From Phycisphaerae bacterium (GTDB lineage: Bacteria; Planctomycetota; Phycisphaerae; Phycisphaerales; UBA1924): a stretch of 35,392 nucleotides of DNA. Shown one piece after another: positions 1 to 10,268 of this stretch (the first letter of the stretch is position 1; the number at the start of each line of letters is the position of its first letter). A model generated the notes under the pieces. That model worked only from the letters and a program-made list of their open reading frames with translations, was not told where the DNA came from and did not search any database. Location of the stretch: assembly GCA_030429485.1 (NCBI GenBank), contig JAUIFD010000015.1:1-35392 (forward strand). Direction: 5' to 3'. A program made the position numbers and the translations under genes.

Positions 1-69
1 CTTACGGGTCACCTTCCGGCGGGCCTTTTTCCTCGTCGCTTTTTTCCGTGTCGCTTTCTTCTTTGCCAT
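1..69 (-). CDS. N-terminus of a Lys/Arg-rich basic protein (partial)
   Basis: The gene runs off the left edge, so only 23 codons are visible. The ATG at 67-69 (minus strand) is preceded by a good Shine-Dalgarno, GAGGAG, about 5 nt away. The visible peptide begins MAKKKATRKKATRKKA and consists almost only of Lys, Arg, Ala and Thr, with a KKATR unit repeated twice. It resembles histone H1-like tails or basic extensions of DNA-binding proteins. It also resembles the N-terminal tail of the pyruvate phosphate dikinase further along this window, which starts MAKKKSKATKK after three residues. The folded part lies outside the window, so the function is unknown: it could be a histone-like protein or an unrelated enzyme with a basic tail. 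Confidence 0.6.
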   Translation of the reverse strand, partial: MAKKKATRKKATRKKARRKVTRK

Positions 70-260
70 GAGAATCTCCTCGGTGGCTATTGCCCTACAT
101 GCGGAACCGACTCAGAGTTCCTTCCCTGGCTACGCGCCCGGGTCCGCAAACTGTGCGCGATTCCGTATCGGCCGGTCGGTAGGCGTTTCTTGAGCGAACA
201 CTTCGCTCACACCCGCGCAAGACCATGGAATCACTCATAGAAGCCACCTCAAGTCGGCAG

Positions 261-286
261 TGTGCATGCGTGCGCATGCGCACGCA
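261..286. repeat. 20-bp perfect palindrome inside a 26-bp alternating pyrimidine-purine tract
   Basis: Positions 267-286 read TGCGTGCGCATGCGCACGCA, identical to their own reverse complement. From 261 to 286 every step alternates pyrimidine and purine, which is the pattern known to favour left-handed Z-DNA. A second alternating run of 16 nt lies at 359-374. The palindrome could be an operator for a dimeric protein, a cruciform or Z-DNA site, or a chance product of GC-rich sequence. Confidence 0.75.
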
Positions 287-524
287 AGTCAACCGCACAG
301 AGTTTTCCACAATGCGCGCGCTCGCGCATGACATCCCAACACGCATCGGCACACGTGATGCGCGCGCGTGCGCAGCGCGATCTGCGCCCACCCTGTTCCA
401 CAGAGCCGACCGCATGCTCGCACATGCGCGCCGTGACGAATCCGATGACGCTCGCCCGATCAACCGGCCGGCGATAGGCAATCAGAGCTGACTGCATGAG
501 CCCTACAGGCCGCCCGGCATCGCG

Positions 525-579
525 GCACGTTCGCGGAAGATCGCCGCACGTTCGTGGCAGGATCGCGCATGTTCAGCAC
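525..579. repeat. 21-bp tandem direct repeat, about 2.6 copies
   Basis: Unit 1 is 525-545 and unit 2 is 546-566. They differ at only a few positions and both begin GCACGTTCG. A partial third unit, 567-579, begins GCATGTTCAGCAC. The array ends 57 bp before the M16 peptidase homologue start. A 21-bp period equals two helical turns, so all copies face the same side of the DNA, as in arrays of regulator sites. Replication slippage is the simpler alternative. Confidence 0.7.
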
Positions 580-636
580 ATCGACATTTGACTTACACTC
601 ACCACGATCACACGCCAAGCCGGCAAGGAACCACCA

Positions 637-1875
637 ATGCCCATCGAGACAACGACGCTGGATTGCGGGCTCAAACTGGTCGTTGAACCCATGGCCAACG
701 CCCGATCGGCTGCCTTGGCCTGGCTTGTTCCGGGCGGTGTCGCGCGAGACCCGCGAGACCGAGTCGGAAGAGCCGCGATTTGGGCCGAACTCATGCTCCG
801 CGGCGCCGGATCGCTCGGTTCTCGGGCGCACGCCGACGCGCTCGACGCGCTCGGCGTGAATCGATCGGCGAACGCGGGCATGCGGGCGCTGACGCTCTCT
901 GCGACGCTCCTGGGCGACCGACTCCTCGAAGCGTTGCCCCTCCTCGCAGACGTGATCAGGCGCCCTCGCTTCGACCCCGAGTCGATCGAGCCGGCTCGCG
1001 CCCTGTGCCTGCAGGCCCTTGACGCGCTCGAAGACGACCCCGGTGAACGAGCCACGCTCGCGTGCCGAACCCGCCACTTCTCCCAGCCGTTTGACCGCTC
1101 GTCCCTCGGCACTCGCGATGGGCTCGCATCACTCACCCGTGACGAACTCACGAGCGCGTGGTCCAAGTGTGCGGCTCCGGTAGGTTCGATCCTCGCGATC
1201 GCAGGCCATGTCGATCCGAGTGCGATCGCGGACAACCTCAACCGCCTGCTGAACGGATGGACTGGCGAGGGAGCGGGCATCGCACCCGGCGCCGACGCGC
1301 CCCGCGGGTACGCCCACGAGGCGGACGACACGCAGCAGACGCAGATCGTGATGATGCACGATGCGCCGTCCATTGACTCGCCCGATCATGACCTCGAACG
1401 CGTCGCCTCGGCGGTGCTCGCGGGCGGATCGTCGGCTCGGCTCTTCACCGAGGTCCGTGAGCGGCGCGCCCTGTGCTACTCCGTCCAGGCGTCGTACTCG
1501 TCCGATGCCGACCGCGGGGTCATCACCGCGTACGTCGGCACCCGCCCCGAGACCGCCCAAGAGGCGCTCGACGTGCTCCACGCCGAATGCGAGCGCCTCG
1601 CGACGCCCGAGGGCGCACCGACCCCCGAGGAGTTCGAACGAGCGATGATCGGGCTCAAGTCGCGCCTGGTCTTCTCGGGCGAATCGACGAGCGCCAGGGC
1701 CTCCGCGCTTGCCACCGACACGCTCCACCTCGGGCGCGCCCGCTCTCTTGCCGAGCGCATCGCCACGACCGAAGCAGTCACTCCCTCGACGCTCCGGGAG
1801 TACCTTTCACGTCGCAAGCTCGGACGCATCACCGTGCAAACGCTCGGGACGGCGCCGGTGGACCCGCCCGCCTAG
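637..1875 (+). CDS. M16 (insulinase-like) peptidase homologue, zinc motif absent
   Basis: This 412-residue protein has the two-lobed layout of M16B peptidases (mitochondrial processing peptidase/PqqF type). The C-terminal lobe is recognisable near residues 275-305 by RRALCYSVQASYSS followed by a VGTRPE turn, which retains the Arg and Tyr used for substrate binding in the family. The N-terminal lobe should carry HxxEH inside a GLAHFLEH-like helix. Here the matching stretch is GRAAIWAEL (residues 44-52), giving Ala, Ala and Glu for His, Glu and His. It is therefore probably not a protease alone. In known M16B heterodimers one subunit holds the zinc and the other the Arg/Tyr pair, so it may be the non-catalytic partner of a subunit encoded elsewhere. 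The ATG at 637 has AAGGA 7 nt upstream. There is no signal peptide. Its stop overlaps the stop of the convergent phosphatase. Confidence 0.85.
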   Translation: MPIETTTLDCGLKLVVEPMANARSAALAWLVPGGVARDPRDRVGRAAIWAELMLRGAGSLGSRAHADALDALGVNRSANAGMRALTLSATLLGDRLLEALPLLADVIRRPRFDPESIEPARALCLQALDALEDDPGERATLACRTRHFSQPFDRSSLGTRDGLASLTRDELTSAWSKCAAPVGSILAIAGHVDPSAIADNLNRLLNGWTGEGAGIAPGADAPRGYAHEADDTQQTQIVMMHDAPSIDSPDHDLERVASAVLAGGSSARLFTEVRERRALCYSVQASYSSDADRGVITAYVGTRPETAQEALDVLHAECERLATPEGAPTPEEFERAMIGLKSRLVFSGESTSARASALATDTLHLGRARSLAERIATTEAVTPSTLREYLSRRKLGRITVQTLGTAPVDPPA

Positions 1876-3551
1876 AGACCAGCCGTCGAGCCCTCGCGCC
1901 GCTCGATTGATGCGACAGTGACGTCGTCGGCCAAGGCCGACGTGCCCGCAAACTTCTTGAGCGCGTCGAAGATGCCGTTGATCTCCGCGTCGGTCGAGTC
2001 GGCGGCCGCAAGCGTGTCGATCATGCGATCGAGCCCGAACTGCTCGCCATCGGGCGCAGGCTGCTCGACCACGCCGTCGGAGAACAGGATCAGGCGCGAA
2101 CCCACCGGGAAGGGGCGCTGCTCGGCGACGTACGGGGTCTCGGGCGCGACCCCGAGGAGCGTGCCGCCCTCGACCGTCACGCGTTGGGGCTTGTACGTGC
2201 CAGTGCGCATGAGCCAGTGCCCGTGCCCGGCGTCTACGAAGCGCACGATGCCGTTCTGCGCGTCGAACACGCCGCACCAAAGCGAAACGAACTTGCCGTC
2301 GGGAAGCTGCCGCGAGATCACCTGATTGACCGCGTTGAGGGCCACAGCCGGATCGAGCGATTCGCGGAGCTTGATGTCGAGCATCGTCTGGGTGGTCGCC
2401 ATGTTGATCGCGGCGCCGACGCCCTTGCCCGCGACGTCGCCCAGATAGGCCGCGACCTTACCCCCTGGCAACTCGACGATATTGAAGAGGTCGCCCGCGA
2501 CGATACGACCCGGGCGCAGGCGCATGTAGTACGCGAACTGCCCCAACTGCCCGTGCGGCGGAGGGAGCAGGAGCTTCTGGGCCGACCCGGCGGCCTGCAC
2601 CTCGCGCAGGATCTCCTCGTTCTGCTCTTCCGTGTGCCGACGGTTCAGATTGCCGAGCGCGGGGCCGACGATTCGCCCGACCGCGTCGCAGAAGGCCGCG
2701 GAGTCCGATTCGACCCGCGCGGTCTGCCCTGCGCCCTCCTGCGCTCGCGCGTCGAGATAGAGGAACGAGTCGATCGTCTCGTCGATGAAGACCGGGATGC
2801 AGATCGCCGAATGGATGCCCAGGTCCATCATCGAGTGCGTGGGGTTCTGCTGCGATTCGCTCGAGAGTCGCACCATGCCCTTGGACTGCTCCGCCGCATT
2901 GAGCAGCGACCGCGAGAACGCGAACGACGTCGAGGGGGCCTCCGCGCCGCCAGGGCCGTGATACCCAAGCAGCTCGACATCGGCCCCGCGCTTGCGAATC
3001 CACGCTGCGCGCGCGAACGACGTGCCCCGGACCACCACCTGAATCATCGCCTGACCGAGCGTCTTCTCGTCCTTCGCCGCGGGCAGTGCGCCCGCAAACT
3101 CGATGAGCAGGTTGAGCCGCTCCTGGTGCGGAACGGTCTTGAGTTCCTGCTTGGGCACCCGCTGCACGCGGTGCGACGACGACGCGACGTCGTTGGTCGT
3201 CGGGAGGGTCGAGGGCGCCGATTCGCTCGTGCGCACGCGGAAGGTCCAAGGCCCCAGACGGATGAGGTTGCCCTCGCCGATGCGCGTCGGGGTGTTGACC
3301 TCGAGACGCACGCCGTTGATGTACGTCCCGTGGCGCGACTCAAGGTCGGTCATGAACCAGACGTCGTCCTTGAACGAGACGACCGCGTGTCGGCGCGAGA
3401 CCGTCCGGTCGGGCAGCTGCACGTCGCAGATTCCCTGGCGTCCGAGCGAGCAGGGCTTGTCCCCAGCGATCGTAAACGACTCGATCGGCGGCCCGGCCAG
3501 CGGCTCGAGCTTGATGAACCGGGTTGAGAGGGACGACTCGGGCGCGGACAC
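1872..3551 (-). CDS. FHA-GAF-PP2C (SpoIIE/RsbU-type) serine phosphatase
   Basis: Three domains are visible in this 559-residue protein. An FHA domain (about 20-110) has the GR, SRRH and GTYINGV phosphothreonine-binding elements at about 37, 52-55 and 75-81. A GAF-like sensor covers about 160-305. A PP2C domain of the RsbU/SpoIIE type (about 340-555) keeps the metal-binding Asp motifs GDLF, LGDVAGKG, FSDG and ADDVTV. Such proteins dephosphorylate anti-anti-sigma factors or other phosphoproteins. The FHA domain suggests recruitment to a Ser/Thr-kinase substrate, but no kinase or anti-sigma partner lies nearby, so the target is unknown. I prefer the GTG at 3551 (CAGGA 7 nt upstream); upstream GTG codons at 3605 and 3599 remain possible. 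No membrane segments are seen, so it should be cytosolic. Confidence 0.88.
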   Translation of the reverse strand: MSAPESSLSTRFIKLEPLAGPPIESFTIAGDKPCSLGRQGICDVQLPDRTVSRRHAVVSFKDDVWFMTDLESRHGTYINGVRLEVNTPTRIGEGNLIRLGPWTFRVRTSESAPSTLPTTNDVASSSHRVQRVPKQELKTVPHQERLNLLIEFAGALPAAKDEKTLGQAMIQVVVRGTSFARAAWIRKRGADVELLGYHGPGGAEAPSTSFAFSRSLLNAAEQSKGMVRLSSESQQNPTHSMMDLGIHSAICIPVFIDETIDSFLYLDARAQEGAGQTARVESDSAAFCDAVGRIVGPALGNLNRRHTEEQNEEILREVQAAGSAQKLLLPPPHGQLGQFAYYMRLRPGRIVAGDLFNIVELPGGKVAAYLGDVAGKGVGAAINMATTQTMLDIKLRESLDPAVALNAVNQVISRQLPDGKFVSLWCGVFDAQNGIVRFVDAGHGHWLMRTGTYKPQRVTVEGGTLLGVAPETPYVAEQRPFPVGSRLILFSDGVVEQPAPDGEQFGLDRMIDTLAAADSTDAEINGIFDALKKFAGTSALADDVTVASIERREGSTAGL

Positions 3552-3620
3552 AACGCGTTCCTGACAGAGTGCGAAGACAACTGCCGGACCAGGAGGCACC
3601 GGCACCTTGTAAGCCTAGCG

Positions 3621-3634
3621 GACCCCCGGGGGTC
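3621..3634. repeat. 14-bp perfect palindrome after the GH31 gene
   Basis: GACCCCCGGGGGTC lies 10 nt past the GH31 stop and 70 nt upstream of the phosphatase start, in the short gap between these co-directional genes. It could fold into a small hairpin, but no T-tract follows on the minus strand. It may be a weak terminator, a processing site or an operator. The sequence supports only the symmetry. Confidence 0.4.
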
Positions 3635-3644
3635 GCGCGTTCGC

Positions 3645-5834
3645 TCACTCCGGCATCAAGACCGGGATCGTGTCGCCCCCGAAACCAGCCGCTCGCACCG
3701 GGGCGCCGCCATCAGGACGGAGAATCAGCACCTCCGCAGCCCGGGCCGGTCGCGAACGATCGCCTTCGGCGTGCTCGATCCCGACGACGACGCGCTGCCC
3801 ATCGCGCCACGCCGCATACGACGTATAGAGGTAGTCACCAGACTGGTGGGCGTGCCCGTCACCCGAGTCCTCGTAGAGCGTGCCGCGAGCATGCCCCTCG
3901 TCGTCCAGGCAGACGACGAGCGTCAACGGATCGATGCGGTACTCGCCCGAGTGCTGAATCACGGGGCCAACGGGGATCACCTTGCCCGCGCGCACCATCA
4001 ACTCCGGCAGGTGCGGGTTGGTCGCCCCGAGCTTGTCGGGCGCCGGCTCGTAGCGCAGCCACCGTCCCTTCGGCATCGGCGCCATCCGCACGTTGTCCTC
4101 GCGAACCGATCCACGCACGAGCAGCCCGTCGCCGAGCAGAAAAGAATCCTCGGCGTCGCGCAGCGAGGTATCGGTCGGGTCCGCGAAAAAGAGCGGACGC
4201 ATCGGCGGGAGGCCCGTACGCATGTGCTCAAAGAAGAGCGTGTAGAGATACGGCAGGAGTCGGTAGCGCCGCTGCAAGGCCAAGCGCGACGCGGTCTCAC
4301 ACGCCTCGCCAAACACCCACGGCTCGTGCCCCGCCGTCTCCTTGTCCGAATGCGCTCGCGCAAACGGAAGCAGGCATCCGAAGCCCATCCACCGCGCGAA
4401 CAGCTCCGGGGTGGCGTCCTTCGAGAACCCCCCGATGTCGCAGCCCACCAACGGCTGACCCGCGAGCCCCATGTTCAGCGCCATCGGGGTCGTGTACGCC
4501 AGATGATCCCACGAAGAAGTCGAATCGCCCGTCCAGCACGCGGCGTGACGCTGCCCGCCGAGGTGATTCGCCCGCGAGAGCACGAACGGTCGCTTGTCCG
4601 GGCGGGCGTGGCGCAGCCCGTCCTGCGTCGCCCGCGCCATGTGCATGCCGTAGACGTTGTGGTACCGCGCGTGCACGTCCGGTCCGCCGAGTTCGTCGTC
4701 GGCCTCGTGCCTCGCGTCGAGGTACATCGTGTTGCCGGGCTTCTCAAACACCGCCGGCTCGTTCATGTCGGTCCAGAGCCCCGCTGCGCCCGTCTCTCGC
4801 ACGAATCGCGCGCACAGACCCGCCCACCACTCGCGCGTCCTCGCGTTCAGAAAGTCGGGAAAGTGGCAGGGCCCGGGCCAGACCGATCCCTCGAACAGCT
4901 CGTCATCTGCTTGCCGCACGAAGTGCCCGCCCTCGAGCCCACTCGCGTGCGCCTTGTACGCCTCATCGATCTTGATGCCTGGGTCGAGGATGTACACCGA
5001 CCGCATCCCGATCTGCTCGAGTTCCTGCGCCATCTCGAGCGGCTTGGGAAAGTGCTCCGAATCAAGCGTGAAGACGCGGTACCCGTCCATGTAGTCGATG
5101 TCGCACCAGATCACGTCACAAGGAAGCTTGCGGGCCCGAAACTCCCGGGCAACCTCCAGCACCTGGTCTTGCGACATGTACGAGTACCGGCACTGATGAA
5201 ACCCCAGCACCCACAGCGGCGGCAACGGGCACGGTCCGATCAGGCGCGCCAGCCCACGCATGACCTGCTCGGGCCCCTCACCCGTCAACACATACACCAA
5301 CGGGGCATCGCCACCGCAGCATGTGAAGAACACGCCATCGGTCAGGTCGAGCTCGAGGCGGTACGTCGAATCGACGAGCACGCCGAACGCCGTTCCGTCC
5401 TCACGCACCGCGAGCACCCAAGGGTGCGACTGGTAGAGCGCCTCGGTGTTCTTGTCGTACCCGAACGAATCGGTGTTCCACATCACCTGGCGTGTGCCGT
5501 TACGCCGGAGCCCGCCCGCGACCTCACCGGTGCCGTAGATGGAAACCGTTGGATCGGTGTCGATACGGATCAGGTGCTTGCCCTCCGCATCCTTCGCGAA
5601 TCGTGGGATTGGGCGGAAGTCGGGGTCGATCGCCTCGCCGGTCGGCGCGGGCGTTTCGACCAAGGCGATCGACACCGCCGGGGCTCCCTCGGCCAAGGGC
5701 GACCGGAACCGCCCCACGCCCTCGCCCACGACCTCCGGAGCCTCGTCCACGAACCACCGAACCGCCGATTTCTTTAGGTTTGCCCGCGCCAATCCTCGCC
5801 TCCATGCTCGCCCCGGACACCGAAGACTACCCAT
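3645..5834 (-). CDS. glycoside hydrolase family 31, probable alpha-glucosidase
   Basis: This 729-residue protein matches GH31 throughout. The N-terminal galactose-mutarotase-like beta domain contains FGYDKNTEALYQSHPWVLAV. The catalytic barrel has the nucleophile Asp in GLWTDMNEPAVF (about residue 356) and the acid/base Asp in WTGDSTSSWDHL (about 437). The segment CDVIWCDIDYMDGYRVFT is also typical. GH31 enzymes hydrolyse terminal alpha-glucosides such as maltose; alpha-xylosidase or transglucosidase activity cannot be excluded. The frame is open to 6005, but that region overlaps the upstream oxidase and looks non-coding (Arg/Ser/Gly-rich), so I place the start at the ATG at 5834. A start slightly further downstream is possible. 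No signal peptide is seen, so it probably acts on cytosolic oligosaccharides. It lies 112 bp downstream of the FAD oxidase, on the same strand. Confidence 0.92.
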   Translation of the reverse strand: MGSLRCPGRAWRRGLARANLKKSAVRWFVDEAPEVVGEGVGRFRSPLAEGAPAVSIALVETPAPTGEAIDPDFRPIPRFAKDAEGKHLIRIDTDPTVSIYGTGEVAGGLRRNGTRQVMWNTDSFGYDKNTEALYQSHPWVLAVREDGTAFGVLVDSTYRLELDLTDGVFFTCCGGDAPLVYVLTGEGPEQVMRGLARLIGPCPLPPLWVLGFHQCRYSYMSQDQVLEVAREFRARKLPCDVIWCDIDYMDGYRVFTLDSEHFPKPLEMAQELEQIGMRSVYILDPGIKIDEAYKAHASGLEGGHFVRQADDELFEGSVWPGPCHFPDFLNARTREWWAGLCARFVRETGAAGLWTDMNEPAVFEKPGNTMYLDARHEADDELGGPDVHARYHNVYGMHMARATQDGLRHARPDKRPFVLSRANHLGGQRHAACWTGDSTSSWDHLAYTTPMALNMGLAGQPLVGCDIGGFSKDATPELFARWMGFGCLLPFARAHSDKETAGHEPWVFGEACETASRLALQRRYRLLPYLYTLFFEHMRTGLPPMRPLFFADPTDTSLRDAEDSFLLGDGLLVRGSVREDNVRMAPMPKGRWLRYEPAPDKLGATNPHLPELMVRAGKVIPVGPVIQHSGEYRIDPLTLVVCLDDEGHARGTLYEDSGDGHAHQSGDYLYTSYAAWRDGQRVVVGIEHAEGDRSRPARAAEVLILRPDGGAPVRAAGFGGDTIPVLMPE

Positions 5835-5946
5835 CGGACGGGCGTCCCGGCGACTCGACGCGCGCCGTTCACCCCCGGTGGTTATGACACGTGCGGATCG
5901 CCCGCAAACGGAATCACCGGCCCCGGTCGCGCCCGGCGCCTCGCGC

Positions 5947-7332
5947 TCACCCCGCTTCGAGCGTGCGCACAAGCCCGCGCCACCACTCGCTCTGGAAACG
6001 CCCACCCGGATCGTGCTCTCGCTTGCGGGCGACGAACGCCTCGACCCGCGGGTGTGCCGCCAGAAGCTGATCGCGCGTCGCGAACGCGTGGTACGTCAGG
6101 AAGTACGAGCCTCCCAGCCCGAGCGCCGTGTCGATCAGGGCGCGAAACCCGGCGGCCGATCGCGCCACGCCCGCCGGTGTGTGCGGCGTGAGCAGGTTGA
6201 AGACGATGCAGGCGAAGGCGCCGCGCGCCCAGGGCAGGAACGTCTCGCGGTCGGGCTCGATGAGCCGGACCGTCCCGTACGTCACCGGCGAAGAGGCCCC
6301 GCGAAGGGCCTCCCCCGCCGCCCCCAGAAACGCCACGAGCCGATCGCGCGGCACGTAGACCTCCGTGATGATCTCCGAGCCCTGCGCCTCCTCGGGCAGG
6401 TCCTGCAGCATGTCCTGGTATCCCGGCACGTACGTGCTGAGCTGGTGCGTGTCGGTGTAGTAGACCTGCCCGGCGGTCGAACGGTAATACGACGCATACT
6501 CCCGGAACGCCGCCGACTTGTCGGTGCGCGCAAGGCGGAGCAGCTTCATCCACAGCTCGGGCGTGAACTTCCGCTGCCCGTCCGGGATCGGCGTCGCGTC
6601 GTCGACCGGGCGATACCGCGAGAACACGCCCTTGCGAAGAAAGTCCGGCGATTCGTGGTCGATCGAGAACTGGAAGTCGCCATAGATCGTCCCGCGTGCG
6701 ATCTCTTCGTCGAGCCGCGGCATGATTTCGTCGAGCATCACCACGTCGACGACACGCTGCACCTTGCGACGCGGCGAGAGGCGGAGCGTCACCTCACCGA
6801 TCACGCCGAACAGCCCATACCCGCCGATGGCGAGCGCGAAGAGCTCTGCGTCCTCCGTCCGCGAACACGCACGCACGCCTCCATCGGGCCCGACGAGCGT
6901 GAACGACTCGACATCGCCCACGATCGGCGGCATCGTGAGCCCGCGCCCGTGGGCGTTGGCGGAGAGCGCCCCACCGAGCGTGAGATCGGACGCCCCAGTC
7001 TGTTTCTGGCGGATGCCCCACTGCGCCTGACCCGGCGGATTGAGTCGCCGGATCTCCGCGATCAACTCCGGCCACTGCACACCGCCCTGCGCGCGCACGA
7101 GCCCGCGCTCCGCGTCCATTTCCACCACACGCCGCATCTCGCGCACGTCGAGGTGCGTCGTGCCCTCGCCGAACTGCTGCCCGCCCATCGCATGCCGCCC
7201 GCCGCCGATCGAGATCGGACGCTCGGAGGCGCCGACGATGCTCGCCAGCTCTTCGACCGATGAGGGCAGTACGACATCCGCGACCCGCGTCGGGTTCATG
7301 CGGGAATGGACGTCGTTGAGGACCGTCGGCAC
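5947..7332 (-). CDS. FAD-linked oxidase (VAO/FAD_binding_4 family)
   Basis: The N-terminal half of this 461-residue protein is an FAD-binding domain of the vanillyl-alcohol oxidase/PCMH fold. SIGGGRHAMGGQQF (residues 41-54) is the ADP-binding loop, with a His at 47 that could be a covalent FAD attachment site. TLGGALSANAHGRG and IGGYGLFGVIGEVTLRL are the other FAD contacts. The C-terminal half is a substrate domain ending HDPGGRFQSEWW, like the D-P-x-G-x-F ending of sugar and aldonolactone oxidases. The substrate cannot be read; a sugar, alditol or hydroxyacid is plausible. The GTG start is supported by the family-like NDVHSRMNPTRV beginning; an internal ATG follows 11 codons later. It follows ppdK by 23 bp on the same strand, so co-transcription is likely. 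Confidence 0.85.
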   Translation of the reverse strand: MPTVLNDVHSRMNPTRVADVVLPSSVEELASIVGASERPISIGGGRHAMGGQQFGEGTTHLDVREMRRVVEMDAERGLVRAQGGVQWPELIAEIRRLNPPGQAQWGIRQKQTGASDLTLGGALSANAHGRGLTMPPIVGDVESFTLVGPDGGVRACSRTEDAELFALAIGGYGLFGVIGEVTLRLSPRRKVQRVVDVVMLDEIMPRLDEEIARGTIYGDFQFSIDHESPDFLRKGVFSRYRPVDDATPIPDGQRKFTPELWMKLLRLARTDKSAAFREYASYYRSTAGQVYYTDTHQLSTYVPGYQDMLQDLPEEAQGSEIITEVYVPRDRLVAFLGAAGEALRGASSPVTYGTVRLIEPDRETFLPWARGAFACIVFNLLTPHTPAGVARSAAGFRALIDTALGLGGSYFLTYHAFATRDQLLAAHPRVEAFVARKREHDPGGRFQSEWWRGLVRTLEAG

Positions 7333-7355
7333 GCCGGAGCGTAACGGACCGACGC

Positions 7356-10163
<2,808 letters not shown>

Positions 10164-10268
10164 CGCTTCCTCGGGTAGGGGGCCGCGGACTCAAAAAGGG
10201 AAGGGAGTTTAGAAGGGCAGCGGTGCCCGGACGACCGTTGACGCCACTCCGCGTCGCTACCATCGCCC

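Larger units (their letters stand above)
70..636. other. 567-bp non-coding region with palindromes and tandem repeats
   Basis: This gap separates two divergent genes and must hold both promoters. Open frames exist on both strands, but their translations are Arg/Ala/Cys/His-rich, mutually overlapping and lack start context, so I read none as a gene. About 240-440 is rich in CGCATGCGCAC-like words and alternating pyrimidine-purine runs. About 525-579 holds a 21-bp tandem repeat. No tRNA or terminator is evident. I could not assign a convincing -35/-10 pair. Confidence 0.6.

Noticed and set aside
303-402. DnaA-box-like words TTTTCCACA (303-311) and TGTTCCACA (394-402), suggesting a replication origin
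   Set aside because: Only two imperfect boxes, no AT-rich unwinding region, and no dnaA, dnaN or gyrB nearby.
95-497. Overlapping open frames on both strands of the first intergenic region (up to 128 residues)
   Set aside because: Translations are Arg/Ala/Cys/His-rich with no domain pattern or start context; long frames in all phases are expected in GC-rich DNA.
2184-3527. 447-residue plus-strand frame opposite the phosphatase, and similar long antisense frames (for example 3771-5777, 5539-7263, 7362-8789)
   Set aside because: They are shadows of real genes: Arg/His/Val/Leu-rich mirrored composition, no domains, and the opposite strand carries clear families.
5835-6005. 57-residue N-terminal extension of the GH31 gene
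   Set aside because: It overlaps the end of the FAD oxidase gene, is Arg/Ser/Gly-rich and matches nothing in GH31.
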